This document shows, one piece after another, positions 46,104 through 58,100 of a stretch of 64,000 nucleotides of DNA (the stretch's first letter is position 1; the number at the start of each line of letters is the position of its first letter). Origin of the DNA: Scytalidium lignicola (lineage: Eukaryota; Ascomycota; Leotiomycetes); contig NCSJ02000010.1 of assembly GCA_002812745.2 (NCBI GenBank), forward strand, positions 186,001 through 250,000, in the 5' to 3' direction. The notes beneath the pieces were generated by a model, which worked only from the letters and a program-made list of their open reading frames with translations, made no database searches and was not told where the DNA came from. The translations under genes were made by a program, and so were the position numbers.

Positions 46104-48120
46104 TCATCGCCATATATCATACCGTTGACTCTTCCTCTTCCCCTTCTCCCCCGCGCTACTACTCGGTCGCCCATGCCCCGTAGGAGGCCTGTCATCATCA
46201 GCAGGAACCGCCAAAAGACCGCCAAAGCCATTGCCAACGATGACGCTCTTGCGCACATCGTTTCGACCATTAACGCTCCAGCTCTTGGCCATGGAGTCGC
46301 TGAGACCATAGCTGCTTAGCGGCCGCAATGCTGTCATTGAACCTCGACGGCCAGGTGCGTTGGGAGGCATGAGGTGAGTGAACGACCAATCAGCTTCTGA
46401 GAGGGACTTAGTGTATATGTTTAGGGGTTTCTGGAGTGTCGACTGTTGTGGGGGGTTACGATTAATGGGGAAGGATTGAGGTGCAGCACTGCCTGATTGT
46501 GGAGAGAAGGAAGCGTGTGATCTAGAGAAGTTGGTGGCGGCTGGGGATTGTGGGTGGAGATTTTGCTGTGCAAATGGATTATTGGAACTGAATCGATTCG
46601 TATTAATCCCCACTCCAGATCCACGACGAGTATTGGAGAGGGACGATGGGATAGAGTGCTGTGATGGAGGACGGAAGCTATCTGGATCCGAAGCAAAAGC
46701 TGGCACCGGTGGTGCAAGATCAAGTAAAGCTTCTGGGAAGTCTGGATCACGCACGTAGAGGTCTTGGAGGTTTGGTAGATTGTTTGCAGTTATCGCTGAC
46801 GCAAGGAAAGCGTAGTAGCCCACCGTGGTGCTGGCATAAGCGTGTGCGGATGATGAGGACGTGATTTCATAGTGGAGGGTTTTGAGGGAATTAGAGGACA
46901 ACAGAGCGGTGGCGGCTTTAGGAGGGAAGACGGTTGAGACGGACTCGATGATGGAAAGGGATGTTAGGTAAGGTGCAGCCGCCAGGATCTGGTAGAGGGT
47001 TGAGGGATGGACGCCCGTAGATGTGAAGGAGAGAGCTTTGAGTTTGGTATGGGCGTTCGGCTGGGACAGATAGGCGACTATACCATCAGCCGTAACATTG
47101 GGGGTATCTTCGAAAACGAGCTCCACGAAATAGGGGAGAGGAGGTAGGTAGTCGTGTTGACCGAAGATATCATCAGTGAACGACTCCATGTTTTTGATTT
47201 TCAGAGCCCGCAGATAAGGCAGAGCTCCTAGAACCTCGCGAATAATCGTAGGATCCATATTGATGTGCGAAAGTTCCAGCACCTCCAGATTTCGCCAGAG
47301 CATACCAGTGGTCAACTGCTCCAAGCTCTTCTCCGCCCCGCGCATATAGCTCATCTTCCTGATGTCCGGACAACGTCCTTGAACCTCCTGCTTCAGCGTA
47401 TTACAAGATGCATCATCGGTGTAGAAGCCTTCTGGGAGATCGATGTATCGAAGATTTGGCGCCACAGCCACTATGCGCGCGAGGTCGGGCTTGCAAGTTT
47501 CTCGCGTCATGTACGGTGTCTTGCAGAACAGGACCATCAGGGCAAAGCCCGAGGGATCCTCCCATAGCGTTCTACAGAGCAAGCGCAGTCTTGCCTGTGC
47601 GGTATCTTCGGGTTCAGCATTGCGACTCAGGAACGATCGTCGTTTGCGCTTCTCGGCTAGGATCTCCTCGCGCTCGCAGTAGTGGACGGCATCGATGCGA
47701 ATGCTATGGTACCTGTCGCAGCAATTAGCTCTCACATTCTTCACGAGATACATGTACCAGCCGTGGATATCTCAAGATCGCGTGGAGAGAGGGAAGAAGA
47801 GCCCGAACTCACAAGACCTGTGCCGCAATGGACCTCCACCGCCTGCTCACCTGCGCGCAGTGCGACAAATCTCTCAGATCACACAGCATGCAGGCATCCT
47901 CTATGGTTGACTGCTCACAGCTCTCGTAGGTCTCATCGGACGCATGTGGACATACCACGGTGAAGATTCGCTGCAGGATGCCTGGAGTGAGTCTGGACGT
48001 GAGATCTACCGTTGGAGCTCGCACCTGCTGTGGGGTGTGGGTGTCCGTGAAGACCGGCGGTTGGACGTATAGGCCAGCGTCTTTGTTGCTAGCCTTCTTC
48101 TTGCGCCTGAACCACTTCAT
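46104..48120 (-). CDS. F-box/leucine-rich-repeat-like protein
   Basis: Probable substrate adaptor of an SCF ubiquitin ligase. Two exons, 48120-47813 and 47712-46104, 638 residues. The ATG at 48120 opens MKWFRRKKKASNKDAGLY. The F-box follows (SRLTPGILQRIFTVVCPHAS, CALVSRRW-like string CAQVSRRWRSIAAQVLYHSI, split by the intron). Then come degenerate leucine-rich repeats (LARIVAVAPNLRYIDLPEGF, LRALKIKNMESFTDDIFGQ, LTSLSIIESVSTVFPPKAA). The C-terminal third is Ser/Pro/Asn-rich and probably disordered, ending in a basic tail (GEKGKRKSQRYDIWR). The substrate is unknown. Conserved fungal F-box proteins of this architecture are common in Pezizomycotina. Confidence 0.85.
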
Positions 48121-49788
48121 GGTGATGGGCGTGGTGTTGGGAGGAACCACCTCTCTTGATGGTAGATTGGAGAGGATGAGAGGGAAAGGTGAGATGGGGG
48201 AGGATGGAGCTGTAGTAGTACAGCAGTACCGTAGCTCGAGTGTCCTACCTGTCTGTATACGGAAGGCACAAGGTCAAGGTTCGGGCCCAAGGTTGAGGTC
48301 GACCGGGCGCGGTTTGCGGGCGCGGTCCAGGAACAGCGAATTAGTTCCTCTCGTAGCGACAGCAGATTGCGATAAATTAAACACGGGGTTGCCGGTTCCC
48401 TCCCCCCCAGCTCTTCTTCTTATAATATAATATTTCTCTTTCTTGGGGAAATGAAGTCTGACTGTGCACACCACCACTCGCCCCGTGCCGCCGCTGCTGA
48501 CTGGCTAGATTAGGCACGTCTTAGGACTCAAGCAGTCAAGGTGGGATCCTTAGGTCACTGACTAGCACTCTTTGCGTTGAGCTATAGTGATGGCAAATTA
48601 AGGTTGTCCATGCAATTCGGGCGATGATTTGCACAAGGGCAGAACGCCCAGCTAGCCTTGCATAGGGGTTCAACCATGGCTTCCGCCCCTCTTCCAGCAT
48701 TACCATCATCACCATTAGAATCACCGTTATATGTGTTGGGAAACAGGCAGATACGGTATCCTTTCTTCTGGTGAAAGGACCATGAAACCCAGATGCTGTC
48801 AGGAAAAAGACTGGTTGCAGCCGAGCAGATACGTGTAACCAGTCGTTTTCAAGACAAGTCGCCTAGACGAGACACAGGCAATGCAGTTGGACAGTTGATA
48901 TCTCGGGTTTCGCGCTTTGCTCCTCCTGCAAGTGCCTGGCCATTCAGATGCCGTTACTAATGAGCAGATCTGTCTAAGCTCTCTGTGCAGATGCCGTTTC
49001 AGATAGGAGTCACCTCGAACGGCCACGATGCAGTAATACCGTACTGTCCGATACATCCGAGTTGGGAAAGAGTGCGCATGCTGAATCCCTCACCCTCTGC
49101 TGTCTATCTTTGTCCTAGGTGAGGAGAAACCTATTGATTAGTTTTACTTTCTGAGCCTGTAGCCTGTCTTAATTCAGAACAGGGGAATTGTCATAACGCG
49201 TGAAAAAAAATCCAAACTTCAATTGTGCTATGGTCGGCCATGCTGGATGCTAGCGAACAGTTCACCTGCTCTGTAAAACCATGTCTCATTCTTTCAGTTT
49301 TCCGAGGCGTGTAGATCCATCTTCAGAATACAGTATAATTATGCAGTTTTGAATACTGGAAAATAAAGGGTTTTGTCGGAAAATCAGCATTGCTCCTCAA
49401 TGTTAAGGTAATGGTATTTAATGTCGATAAAAACTGAGACGAATCATGATCCCTCAATCTGGAGATCGTTGTCTCTTTGAGATTGAATGAGTGAACATTG
49501 AAAAGACTTGTGGAATCCAGTTCATGGATTGATTAAATTACCCCACAGTTTCCTGGGCGGTGGGTGCACGGGTGCCTTGAACTGGCCTGGAACGAGACGA
49601 CATCTGAAAAGTGTCCCCTCCAGCTATACATCCACAAACAAATGTCTGGAGCACCGCAATTGGGCTTCGCAACGCTCAAAGCCCTCGAACTTTATATTTG
49701 CCTCATGGAATAAAATCACAGAGGAAGTTAAATCACCATCCACTTCTTCTTCTTTTTACGAAAACAAAAAGATACTCAAAAGGCCACG
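48121..49788. promoter_or_regulatory. Divergent upstream region of the F-box gene and SPC3
   Basis: 1.7 kb with no recognisable gene. The first 400 bases are GC-rich (F-box 5' UTR), and the rest is AT-richer. Confidence 0.4.
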
Positions 49789-50573
49789 ATGCATTCCACT
49801 CTCGTGCGTGCGCAGAATGTCTTTGGCTTCTTCACCACCGTTGCCTTCTTCGTCGCCGCTCTGATCGCCCTCTCCGACTTCTCACACCCAAGAACACCAC
49901 AAGCCGAGATCTTTGTGAAGGATGTCCAAGTGTACGTCAACCTGCATTCCTCCCAATTGCTGTTCATCTCTTCCCGCTTTCCTTGCAAACGGATAAGAAA
50001 ACACACAAATCTAACCCTTACTCTCATCCCATCCACAGATCAAAAGGCCGTCCCCACTACTACTCCTCCAAACGAGAAGAATACGCCTCCATCCGCTTTT
50101 CCTTAAACGCAGACATATCCTCCCTCTTCACCTGGAACACAAAACAAGTCTTCGTCTACGTAACCGCCTCCTGGCCCTCCAGCAGCAACACAACCACCAA
50201 CGAAGCCGTGATCTGGGACACGATAATCACCTCCCCCTCCGCCGACCACCTAACCAACATCGGCCCCGTCGCGAAAAAGAAGCTCATCAAGAGCGCAAAG
50301 GGAAAAGCAATCGACCCCTCGCGCGGCAAAATCAATCTCAAGAATCAGCGTCCAAAGTACCAGATCACTGCTCCTGGGGGGAAGGTGGCTGAGACCAAGG
50401 ATGTGGTGCTGAAAGTGCATTATAATGTTCAGCCGTGGGTGGGGATGTTGACGTGGAGTCCGGGATGGGAGGTGGGGAGGTGGGAGAAGATTAAGGGAGG
50501 GGTTTCTAAGGTTTTTGGATTGCCTGGGTTGAAGAGTAAGGAGGGGGAGAAGAAGAAGAGTAGTGCTGTTTGA
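49789..50573 (+). CDS. SPC3: Signal peptidase complex subunit 3
   Basis: ER-membrane subunit essential for signal peptide cleavage. Two exons, 49789-49931 and 50039-50573, 225 residues. A short cytosolic N-terminus precedes one transmembrane helix (VFGFFTTVAFFVAALIALSD, residues about 11-30). The lumenal domain has the family strings ASIRFSLNADISSLFTWNTK and QVFVYVTASWPS, then EAVIWDTIITSPS, and near the end VLKVHYNVQPWVGMLTW. The C-terminal tail is longer and Lys/Gly-rich compared with yeast. Reading through the intron gives another open frame from 49611, but that is a shadow. The spliced form restores the expected QVSKGRPHYYSSKREEYA join. Confidence 0.93.
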
Positions 50574-50957
50574 TATTTGATATTGTTTTTTTGAGGTAGT
50601 AGTTTTTGTAGGATACCCGTCACTACTTAGGAAGAAAGAAAGAAATATATGGTATTAAAAAAAGGGGGGATATTATATAGACCGGCTCCTTGTAAGGAAT
50701 TATTAAGTGGTAAATTTCTATTATATTATGATCTAAACGCTTTTAATGAATATCTATTCATCACCTTTTTTAAAACCTCGTCTCCCTTTTGCATCTAGAT
50801 ATATGTATAAAATGTATCATGAACTTTTCCTCATCCCAAAACAAACGCCTTTTTATCCTTCTAACCTGCATACCATATGAACAGACCTCATAACATCAAC
50901 AAATTCTTACAACCAAAAATACCATCTTTTACACTTTTGACTCTTTAAAAGAGTGTT
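50574..50957. other. Convergent 3' spacer
   Basis: AT-rich 3' UTRs of SPC3 and the MFS transporter. Nothing else seen. Confidence 0.5.
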
Positions 50958-52629
50958 TCAGTATTTGACAGTCAATCCCCATCCTCCCTTCAAAACCCTC
51001 ACCACCCCAAAAGCTATCACAGAGCCCACATAACACAGCCCCGTCCAAAGAATCAATCCCCAGTACTTCCCGCCATCAGCCACAAGGATCTGTCCGGCGA
51101 TGGGAATCCCCGTCAAGCAGCCCAAACTGACAATAGTGTAGCATGTAGCATAATACCGGCCGTAATCCTGCGTATCGCATAGTTGTCCAACACAGACGGG
51201 AGTCAGGGAGATGTTACTACCGGAGGCAAACCCGTAGAGGAGACTGAAGAGGATGAGCGCGCCCTTGATGTCGCCGAAGGGAAGCCAGATGGCGAAGATG
51301 AGGAAAATGGTGAAGAGCACGGCTATGATGGCGGTGTTGTAGCGTCCGATCTTGTCGGCGTAGTAGCCTGGTAACCAGCGGCCAAAGACGGAGCCTGCAT
51401 TGAGGATGGGCAAGATCTGGTAGGACAAATCTTGGGCGAATCCCTCTTTGAGCGCGTATGAGGTTAGGTAGGTTAGAGGAATGAAAAGACCCCATTCAAT
51501 GAACCATACGCCAAGCACGGTCCAGGCAAAGGCGGGATCGCGCAGGATACGCAGGTCAGGATGAGGACTTGATTTCGTTGGCGGGAGACGGGATCGTACG
51601 AGGAGGTTGGCCATGGCACATAGGAAGATGAAGATAAAGCCTATGATGCGGGTTGACCATGTCCAACCTACACGTGGAATGAGGGACTGTAGCATCAAAG
51701 GGAAGACGATGCCGCCCATGGCTCCTCCTCCTGCTGCGATGCCTGTTGCGGTGCCACGGCGGCGGTGGAAGTAGTGGCCTACAGCAGCAATGCAGGGAGT
51801 GAAAAGGAGGGATGTGCCTACCCCAAAGACGCCAAAGACGAGGAGGAATTGGTAGTATTCTGATTACTGTGTGAGCATTTGGTTGTAAACTTCCGGGTGA
51901 TCCCATGGTGTGGGCTACATTGGGGCAAAATGAATGTGTGCAGATGAAAGAGGTAGTGAGTTGTGTGGAAGTAGGTTTGTAGGAGAAAAAGTACCCACCA
52001 GTACACAAGCCCAGCACAAACTGCATAGATATCAAGCATATACTCCCTGAAAGAATAAGCCATCTTGGGCCATACACATCGAATATAGGGCCGATATAGA
52101 CTCCGCATGCAAAGGTTAGAAAGCTATAGACGGAAAAGATCCAGCCTATTACCCCGGCATCGTAGGCGGCTAGCTGGTGCGTTGAAATATAAGCTTGGTA
52201 GGATCCAAGAGTGTTGGCGATGCCTATGGAGGTCATCATTCCGCACCAACTTCCAATCACGACCAGCCAGGCTTGAAGACCGCCTTCAGGGTAGGTATGT
52301 CCATCCTCGACTAGCAGTGTGTCCGATGAGAACGGTGATTCTGGGGTTAGGGGAGATTCTGCGGGATTCTGGTCTAGTTTCTCATCCATCTGGACGGACA
52401 ATTCCAAAATCGCCGGTTGTTCCAGTGCATAGCTTGTAGGTTTTCCGGAGCCGACCTGGTTATAGCTCAGACCTACCGCCTTTTCTTCAGCTTGAGGTAT
52501 GGTTGACTCCTCGTCCACTGCATAGTCACTCAGGCTGCCTTTGGAGGAAGGTTGGGAAGCATTTCCCGTGATGTTGGAAACTCTGTGAGAATCACTCTGG
52601 AGACCCGAGTCTCTAGACCCGGCACTCAT
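50958..52629 (-). CDS. Major facilitator transporter, monocarboxylate-transporter-like
   Basis: Predicted 12-TM plasma-membrane transporter of the MCT-like (SLC16) MFS group. The substrate is unknown. Two exons, 52629-51999 and 51859-50958, 510 residues. A long Ser/Glu-rich cytosolic N-terminus of about 125 residues precedes the diagnostic PEGGLQAWLVVIGSWCGMMT of fungal MCT-like proteins. TM segments follow, with DVYGPRWLILSGS as the loop 2-3 signature (D..G.R). RRRGTATGIAAGGGAMGGIV matches the TM5 motif. FGRWLPGYYADKIGRYNT in the second half repeats the RxxxGxxxDxxGR pattern. The frame is clean, so the gene should be functional. It diverges from the orphan gene at 54054. Confidence 0.87.
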
Positions 52630-54053
52630 GTGTTTAAAAAGAGAAGATGATGGAAATACGAAGAGAGTATGAGATTTAAAAGGTTCAAGATATTGATAAA
52701 AAGCTAGAGATTGAAGTAACTNAAAAAGGCCCAAAAGAAAAGAAATAGGTAGAAGAGACCGATATACCAGGACTCAGTGAAGTCTTCCGGCAGAGCAGAG
52801 CAGAAGCAGGAATAAGGAAATAAATACAAATACAATACCGTAAGCGTTGGTGGGATGCAGAGAACAATTTCACCATTAGAAAGAGTTCTAACGTAACTTC
52901 GCGTTCTTGTGTGTCATTGAAATTCATTTTGTGCCGAGACCCGCCGCCTTTGGTGATATCACGTGAGAGAGCATGTTGCTAGGACGGCAATGAAGCGATT
53001 CCAGCTTCTACTGTAGTAGAGAAGAGTAAGAGGCAGCATGCTTCTGGTAATTATCTCTGCCATGCTTTGACTCTTAGAGAATGTAGAAGTACTGCTGATG
53101 TGATGATGATGACATTGTAAAGCAATAGCCTTGGTACAGCACTGTACATCACGTATAATTAATTATACCACACCTGTTCGCCCTCTGCAGCGTACATGGG
53201 GCCGCACACCCTCAACAGCTTCATAGCTTGGATTCGCAGCTTAGCTGGCACCATTACTGCCAGGACCCAGGAACCCGAAGTGCTGCTGGATGTCGTCGTG
53301 CTGTGAGCCCAACTAAACTGATTCTTGCCTCTCGAACACATTTCGAACACCTCTCCGAGCCCCTTCGTGCCCTTCTCTCAACCACCTCAGAAACCGTGAC
53401 GATCGCGCTCCCAATGATGCCCAGCCAGATGTGACAAGTCGCCACAGCATCCGCACATCAAGACAGCAGCCATGACAAAGGACATGACAGCGATGGCAGC
53501 GCACCACGCGGATGCCGGAATGGCCCGCCCCAGTCCGACACGGGGCTGGCTGCGATACGGCGAACAAATTCTTTCTTCTTGTGCCTGTGGTGTTGTGGCC
53601 AGGTTGGAGCTGTTTGGGATGTTTTGGGTGTTTTGGGTGTTTTTCGCTGTGGCAGCTCATTCATTAACTCGGCACACCACCCCAGAACCACTAGAGCTTG
53701 CCCGCTCCCAGCCTGCCCGAGACAACATAACTCTCCAGCCTCCTCAATTTCTCGACGCATTTCTCTCTCTCTCTCTCTTTCTCTCCCCCATTGCCATCTA
53801 CCTTTCCACTCTTGCATACGGTTTTATTCCTTCATATGAAATTTCTCTTCTAGAATTTCGTATGGCTGTATTTCTATCCACTCAACATCGCAAAAGTTGA
53901 CGCTTATAATCTTCCCATGCTGATCTCCCGACTATCACCGAACACCCTCACATACATAACCTTTATCCCAAAATCTCCACTCACGCACAAATACCCATAA
54001 ATACCNTTTTTTTTAGTCCGCTTTCGACCTCTCACACCTGCACGCGCCACAGC
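52630..54053. promoter_or_regulatory. Divergent upstream region, MFS transporter and orphan gene
   Basis: 1.4 kb. It holds N at 52722 beside an A run, N at 54006 beside a T run, a CT-rich microsatellite near 53760-53790 and short TTTTGGGTG repeats near 53620-53645. An open frame at 53472-53900 has no domain and I do not call it. Confidence 0.4.
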
Positions 54054-55892
54054 ATGTCTCCATATCCTACACCGCCTCCGACTATTTCTCCAAAGTCCCG
54101 GGCCAACCTTGCGCACGACTCTCATACATATTTCGGACCAGCAGACGAACAGTTATCTCCAGATTCCTACGATCCCCCCGACGCAAAATCCTCCTTCGAC
54201 CCCTCACAATCCCAGACCGAGCCGCGATCCCAGCGCGACCGCACCAACACGGATCAGACCTACAACAGCTACGTTACCGCCTCCCAGGGACTTCCACACA
54301 GCACCCACACCGATCCTTCTCATATAAGCTACGTCACGGCTCCTCAAAGCAACTATATGCCTCCGCCGCAAGGCGAGGCCCATTCCTACTTCAATCCCTC
54401 CAACCCGCCAACTCCGGATCCCAATGCGGCCGCTAATGCTACTCTGGCAGCGGCCTACTTCAATCCAACTCCCGCCTCTCCTCTGATCCCCGACAAACCA
54501 TATGTCCCCCCGCCGCAGGGCGAGGCACACTCCTATTTCAACCCCTCAAATGCGCCAACTCCCGTCAATATTGCTCCAATCCCCAATACACCACCACCTT
54601 TTGCAGCTGCCAAACCGCCCCGTTCTCCAAGGTCGAACCGCCCCCCTAGCCGCCCCATTACTCCCGTGGTGCATAGCGTGCCTACGCCGTACAATGGCTC
54701 GCGGCCAAGACCGAGACGTGGGTTTTTCAGGAGGATGTGGAGGAAGTTTACCAAGCGCCTCCGAAGGATTTTGGAGTGGGCAATTAAACACCCTATCAAA
54801 GCTACCTTGATCGCTTTTCTACCTGCGTTCCTTATTGGTGGAATAGTGAAGATTATCAAGAGCCTTTCCAAGGGCCTTGAGGCTGGACTGAAAGATATTC
54901 TGATGGGATTGGGCTGGGATTATTCGCAGTCTGGCCGTGGCAAGGGCGACGGCAAAGGCTCCGGAGGAAAGGGAGGAGGAGGCAGTGGTGGACTCAGGGA
55001 TGAGTACGCTGTAGAGGACTACAATACAACGAATCGGAGGCGCGTCACCAAGGAAGAAGAGATTCGAAGGGATGTGTATATTGAAAGAGATGGATATTGG
55101 GCAGACGAGCGTGATGCCAAGGACACATACAATCAAAGAAGATACCAAGAGGATGAATATATAAAAGCAGGGTATCTGCCCCGGATCGGGTTTTTCTCAG
55201 ACCAATATGATACGAAACGGGCAAATATTCCGAAAGGAGGGTACCATGTAGATGTATATGGTGCGACGGTGGAGAATACTCCAAGAGGTGCTCTTTACGC
55301 GGACGAGTACGATGTGAAGGAAGCGTACAATCCAAGAGGCGGATACCAAGCTGATAACTACAATCTTCAAGAAGGCGGGTATGGCTTCGGGGGTGGATAT
55401 CACGTGAATGAGATAGCTGTGGAAAGAGACTATAAGGTGGTGGATAAACGACGAGGTAAGCGACTCTATCATACCTTTTTTATTTAAGAAAAAAAAATCC
55501 GGGATGACTTTGCCAAAAGTCATGCGTTAATACTAAGCAGATGGCCTATAGATGAGAACGATTACGGCTATTTGGATTATGGCTATGAAGAGTACCGAGA
55601 TACACGCTGGGAAGACTTTAACGACGATAACACTAAAAATAACGACTGGATTAACGATTTTGACGACCGCAACAACTACAATTATAACAATACCCGTAAC
55701 GACGATAACGATAATGATAAGCAGAAACCCAAGGATATCGATAACGATGGCAATGGCAATGGCAACGGCAATGATCGTGACCAAGAGCAGCAGGACTGGT
55801 TCGGCGGTGTGTTCAACGACTTCAAAGGTTTTGGCGGCACCAAAGCAGGGTCGATAGATGGTTTAACGAAGATCATTCTGATGTTTATGTAG
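54054..55892 (+). CDS. Orphan low-complexity protein with one hydrophobic segment
   Basis: Two exons, 54054-55455 and 55552-55892, give 580 residues. No known family. The first ~200 residues are Pro/Ser/Asn-rich and carry two near-identical units PPPQGEAHSYFNPSN. A basic patch (RPRRGFFRRMWRKFTKRLRR, about residues 220-245) is followed by a hydrophobic helix (ATLIAFLPAFLIGGIVKII, about residues 257-275), which could span or dip into a membrane. Then comes a Gly-rich tract (GKGSGGKGGGGSGG) and Tyr/Asp-rich imperfect repeats with PRGGYxxDxY. The second exon is Asn/Asp-rich (NDDNTKNNDWINDFDDRNN), ending WFGGVFNDFKGFGGTKAG. The splice is supported by GT-AG and frame continuity. The function cannot be guessed. 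The architecture is reminiscent of tail-tethered membrane proteins. Confidence 0.6.
54359..54561 (+). repeat. Two direct copies of a ~50-base coding unit (PPPQGEAHSYFNPSN)
   Basis: Copies at about 54359-54414 and 54505-54561 differ mostly at third codon positions, so they duplicated and then were kept by selection on the protein (inference). Confidence 0.75.
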
Positions 55893-56783
55893 GTCATCAG
55901 CTCCCGCACCCCCCGTTCCCCCCGCTTCCCAGATTGTTTATAAGCACGTTCTGGCCGGTACCGATGGGCTGATTCGTCTTCCACCTTTTTGCAGTAACCA
56001 GTACTGCAAGCTCTCGCCGTCACCCATGCCTCGAATAGCGAGCATCTTATTAGAGTTGTATTTCTTGGAAGGAGGGCAATGATTAGCTTCTTCAGGGGAG
56101 GCTATTTTACATTTTGGCATTTTCAATTGGCATCATCATTTAGATTCTTAGATTCTTTACGAGAGGGTTTGCATGTGTCTTAACGGAGTTACCCAACATT
56201 AGTTGATTTGTTCACCCAAAAAAAGAGATTAAATGTTGCCTTTTTGTTTATCTTATTGTATCAGAGTTTTTACATATCGAATCTATAGCGAGGGAATATG
56301 AGCAAGTTTTTTGTATCTTATTTTGCCTAACGGTTTATTTTATATGGCGCCAAGATCTGTTTTTCCCCTGCAAGCTTCAGCCTCGTGCTCGGCGCAACAG
56401 CCTTGGCAGAGAGGTGAGGTTGCTTGGCACCCGCAATAGAGCCTCCTAAACGAGGTTAACTGAGCAAGTTTATTATGTTCCCACGGGTAAGAGTATCTAG
56501 AGGGTGGAATACTCCACTTCTCCTCCCTGGACTTGCTTCTCCTTCATTCTACAATAATGCCAAGGAAGTGAAGGGAATCAGGCAATCGGGTGCCAAAATA
56601 GTGACCCATAAGAAGGTGGCTTGCAAAGAGAGGAATCGGAACAAAAGTATAAGTATAAGTAGATGTAGACAGCATTTTCTCTATTATTGTTTCGTGTTCT
56701 TCACTTTCCTCATCTTTTGATTATAAATCTATATTCCAAATATATTTCCCTAAAAGAAAGATAAGGAAAGAAAAGAAAAAGAA
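55893..56783. promoter_or_regulatory. Upstream region of the BIM1-like gene
   Basis: Spacer of 0.9 kb; short purine-rich 5' UTR just before the ATG. No copper-regulatory motif was confidently seen. Confidence 0.35.
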
Positions 56784-57715
56784 ATGTTCACCCACGCTCT
56801 TCTCACCCTCTCCTTGCTAACCTCCCTCTCCGCTGCCCACTTCAAAATCGAATACCCGCAATGGCGGGGCGATTCCTTCCAGACCGGCGCATCACAGTAT
56901 ATTTATCCATGTATGTCTTTATGTTTTTTTTATTAAGTGTCTTTCATATATTAAACCCCCCAACCCGCTCGTCTTGAAGAAAAAAATGAAAAATCTAACA
57001 ACCCCCATCCTCCCAGGCGCAAACATAAACCAAACATCCCTCACAAACCGCACCATCTGGCCCCTAAACGGCGGTTCCCTCAACCTCGACCTGCACCACC
57101 CCTGGACCTACCTCTTCATCAACCTAGGTCTTGGAACGGATTACCCAGTCTTCAACATCTCGCTGACGCCGCAGCCGCTGAATGAGACGGGGAATGGAAC
57201 GTTATGTCTGCCAAGGGTGCAGCTTCCAGGCGACCTCGTGCTGAGGGAGGGACAGAATGGGAGTATTCAGGTTGTGACGTTTGGGGAGATGGGGGCTGCT
57301 TTGTATAATGTTAGTTTTGATATTTCTCTTTCTCTTTCTTTCTTTTGTGTCTTTCTTTGGTCTTATTGGTGGAGGTGTTACTTTTTTTCTTTTTTCCTTT
57401 TCTTTTTCTACTGTGATGTGTGATGTGTGATTAAAGAGAAAGCTAACGATTTACCTATCACATACCTAGTGCGCAGATATAACCTTCAGCGCAAATGCTA
57501 GCCTCCTATCTGGTGATGCCTGTCTCAATTCATCTAATGTCGCTGTGTCTGTAGTCAACCAGGAAGTCAATGGGTCTACTGTTGATGAATCTAATGGATC
57601 TGAGAATTCCACTGGTACCCCGTCGGCGGCGAGTGGGACCGGAGTCGGGTATAACGTGTTAATCACTGGTACTATTGCTGCACTTGGGGCTGTTGTGTTT
57701 AGTTTGATGTTGTAA
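56784..57715 (+). CDS. X325/BIM1-like secreted copper-site protein, probable GPI anchor
   Basis: Member of the LPMO-like X325 family, which binds copper without known polysaccharide oxidation. Some members (Cryptococcus Bim1) aid copper uptake. Three exons, 56784-56910, 57017-57309 and 57470-57715, 221 residues. The signal peptide MFTHALLTLSLLTSLSAA would leave an N-terminal His (HFKIEYPQWRGDSF), required for a copper histidine brace. The YPxWRGD string is family-typical. Cys at YPCANI, LCLPRV, YNCADI and DACLNS could form two disulfides. The tail is Ser/Thr/Gly-rich (ENSTGTPSAASGTGVGY) and ends in a hydrophobic stretch (VLITGTIAALGAVVFSLML), a GPI-attachment pattern. Many N-glycosylation sequons are present. 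The intron phases all match. Confidence 0.86.
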
Positions 57716-58100
57716 TAAGATTCGCAAGTATGTTGTAACTGCAGAAGAGAGTTAGGGAAGGAGAATAGATAGGAAAAAGCGAGACTTCAATTGATATATT
57801 TGTAAATGTGTATGTGTTGTGTGTGTGATAGTACATAGTTTCAATTCCAGAAATATTGCATTCCACCTATTAATCCATTCCACTAAAAAGACTNAAAAAA
57901 ACCCCCCCGGAGGGATACTTATTAGATATTTCTCTCTTTCCCAACCCCCAGCCCAGGTAAAACTCCACGTATTCATAAACTCATGTAATAATTTCCCGCA
58001 ATCTTATCTCCATTTTGTCATGCCCACTCAAAAAAAAAGCCCCACCCAAATTTCCCTCCGAGAGTAGAATCGTCTTGAAAGGAAAAAAGGGTCAACCAGT
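57716..58100. other. Convergent 3' spacer
   Basis: Holds 3' UTRs of the BIM1-like and Pmp3/Sna-like genes, with an N at 57894 beside A7C7. Confidence 0.5.

Noticed and set aside
47408..47728. Plus-strand frames over the F-box gene
   Set aside because: Antisense shadows of the clearly coding minus-strand exon.
49611..50573. Long frame that would extend SPC3 upstream
   Set aside because: It reads through the SPC3 intron out of frame with exon 1. The spliced form restores the conserved N-terminal TM helix and junction.
53472..53900. 142-codon frame before the orphan gene
   Set aside because: Driven by CT-rich and GTTTTGGG repeats, with no conserved motif or splice partner.
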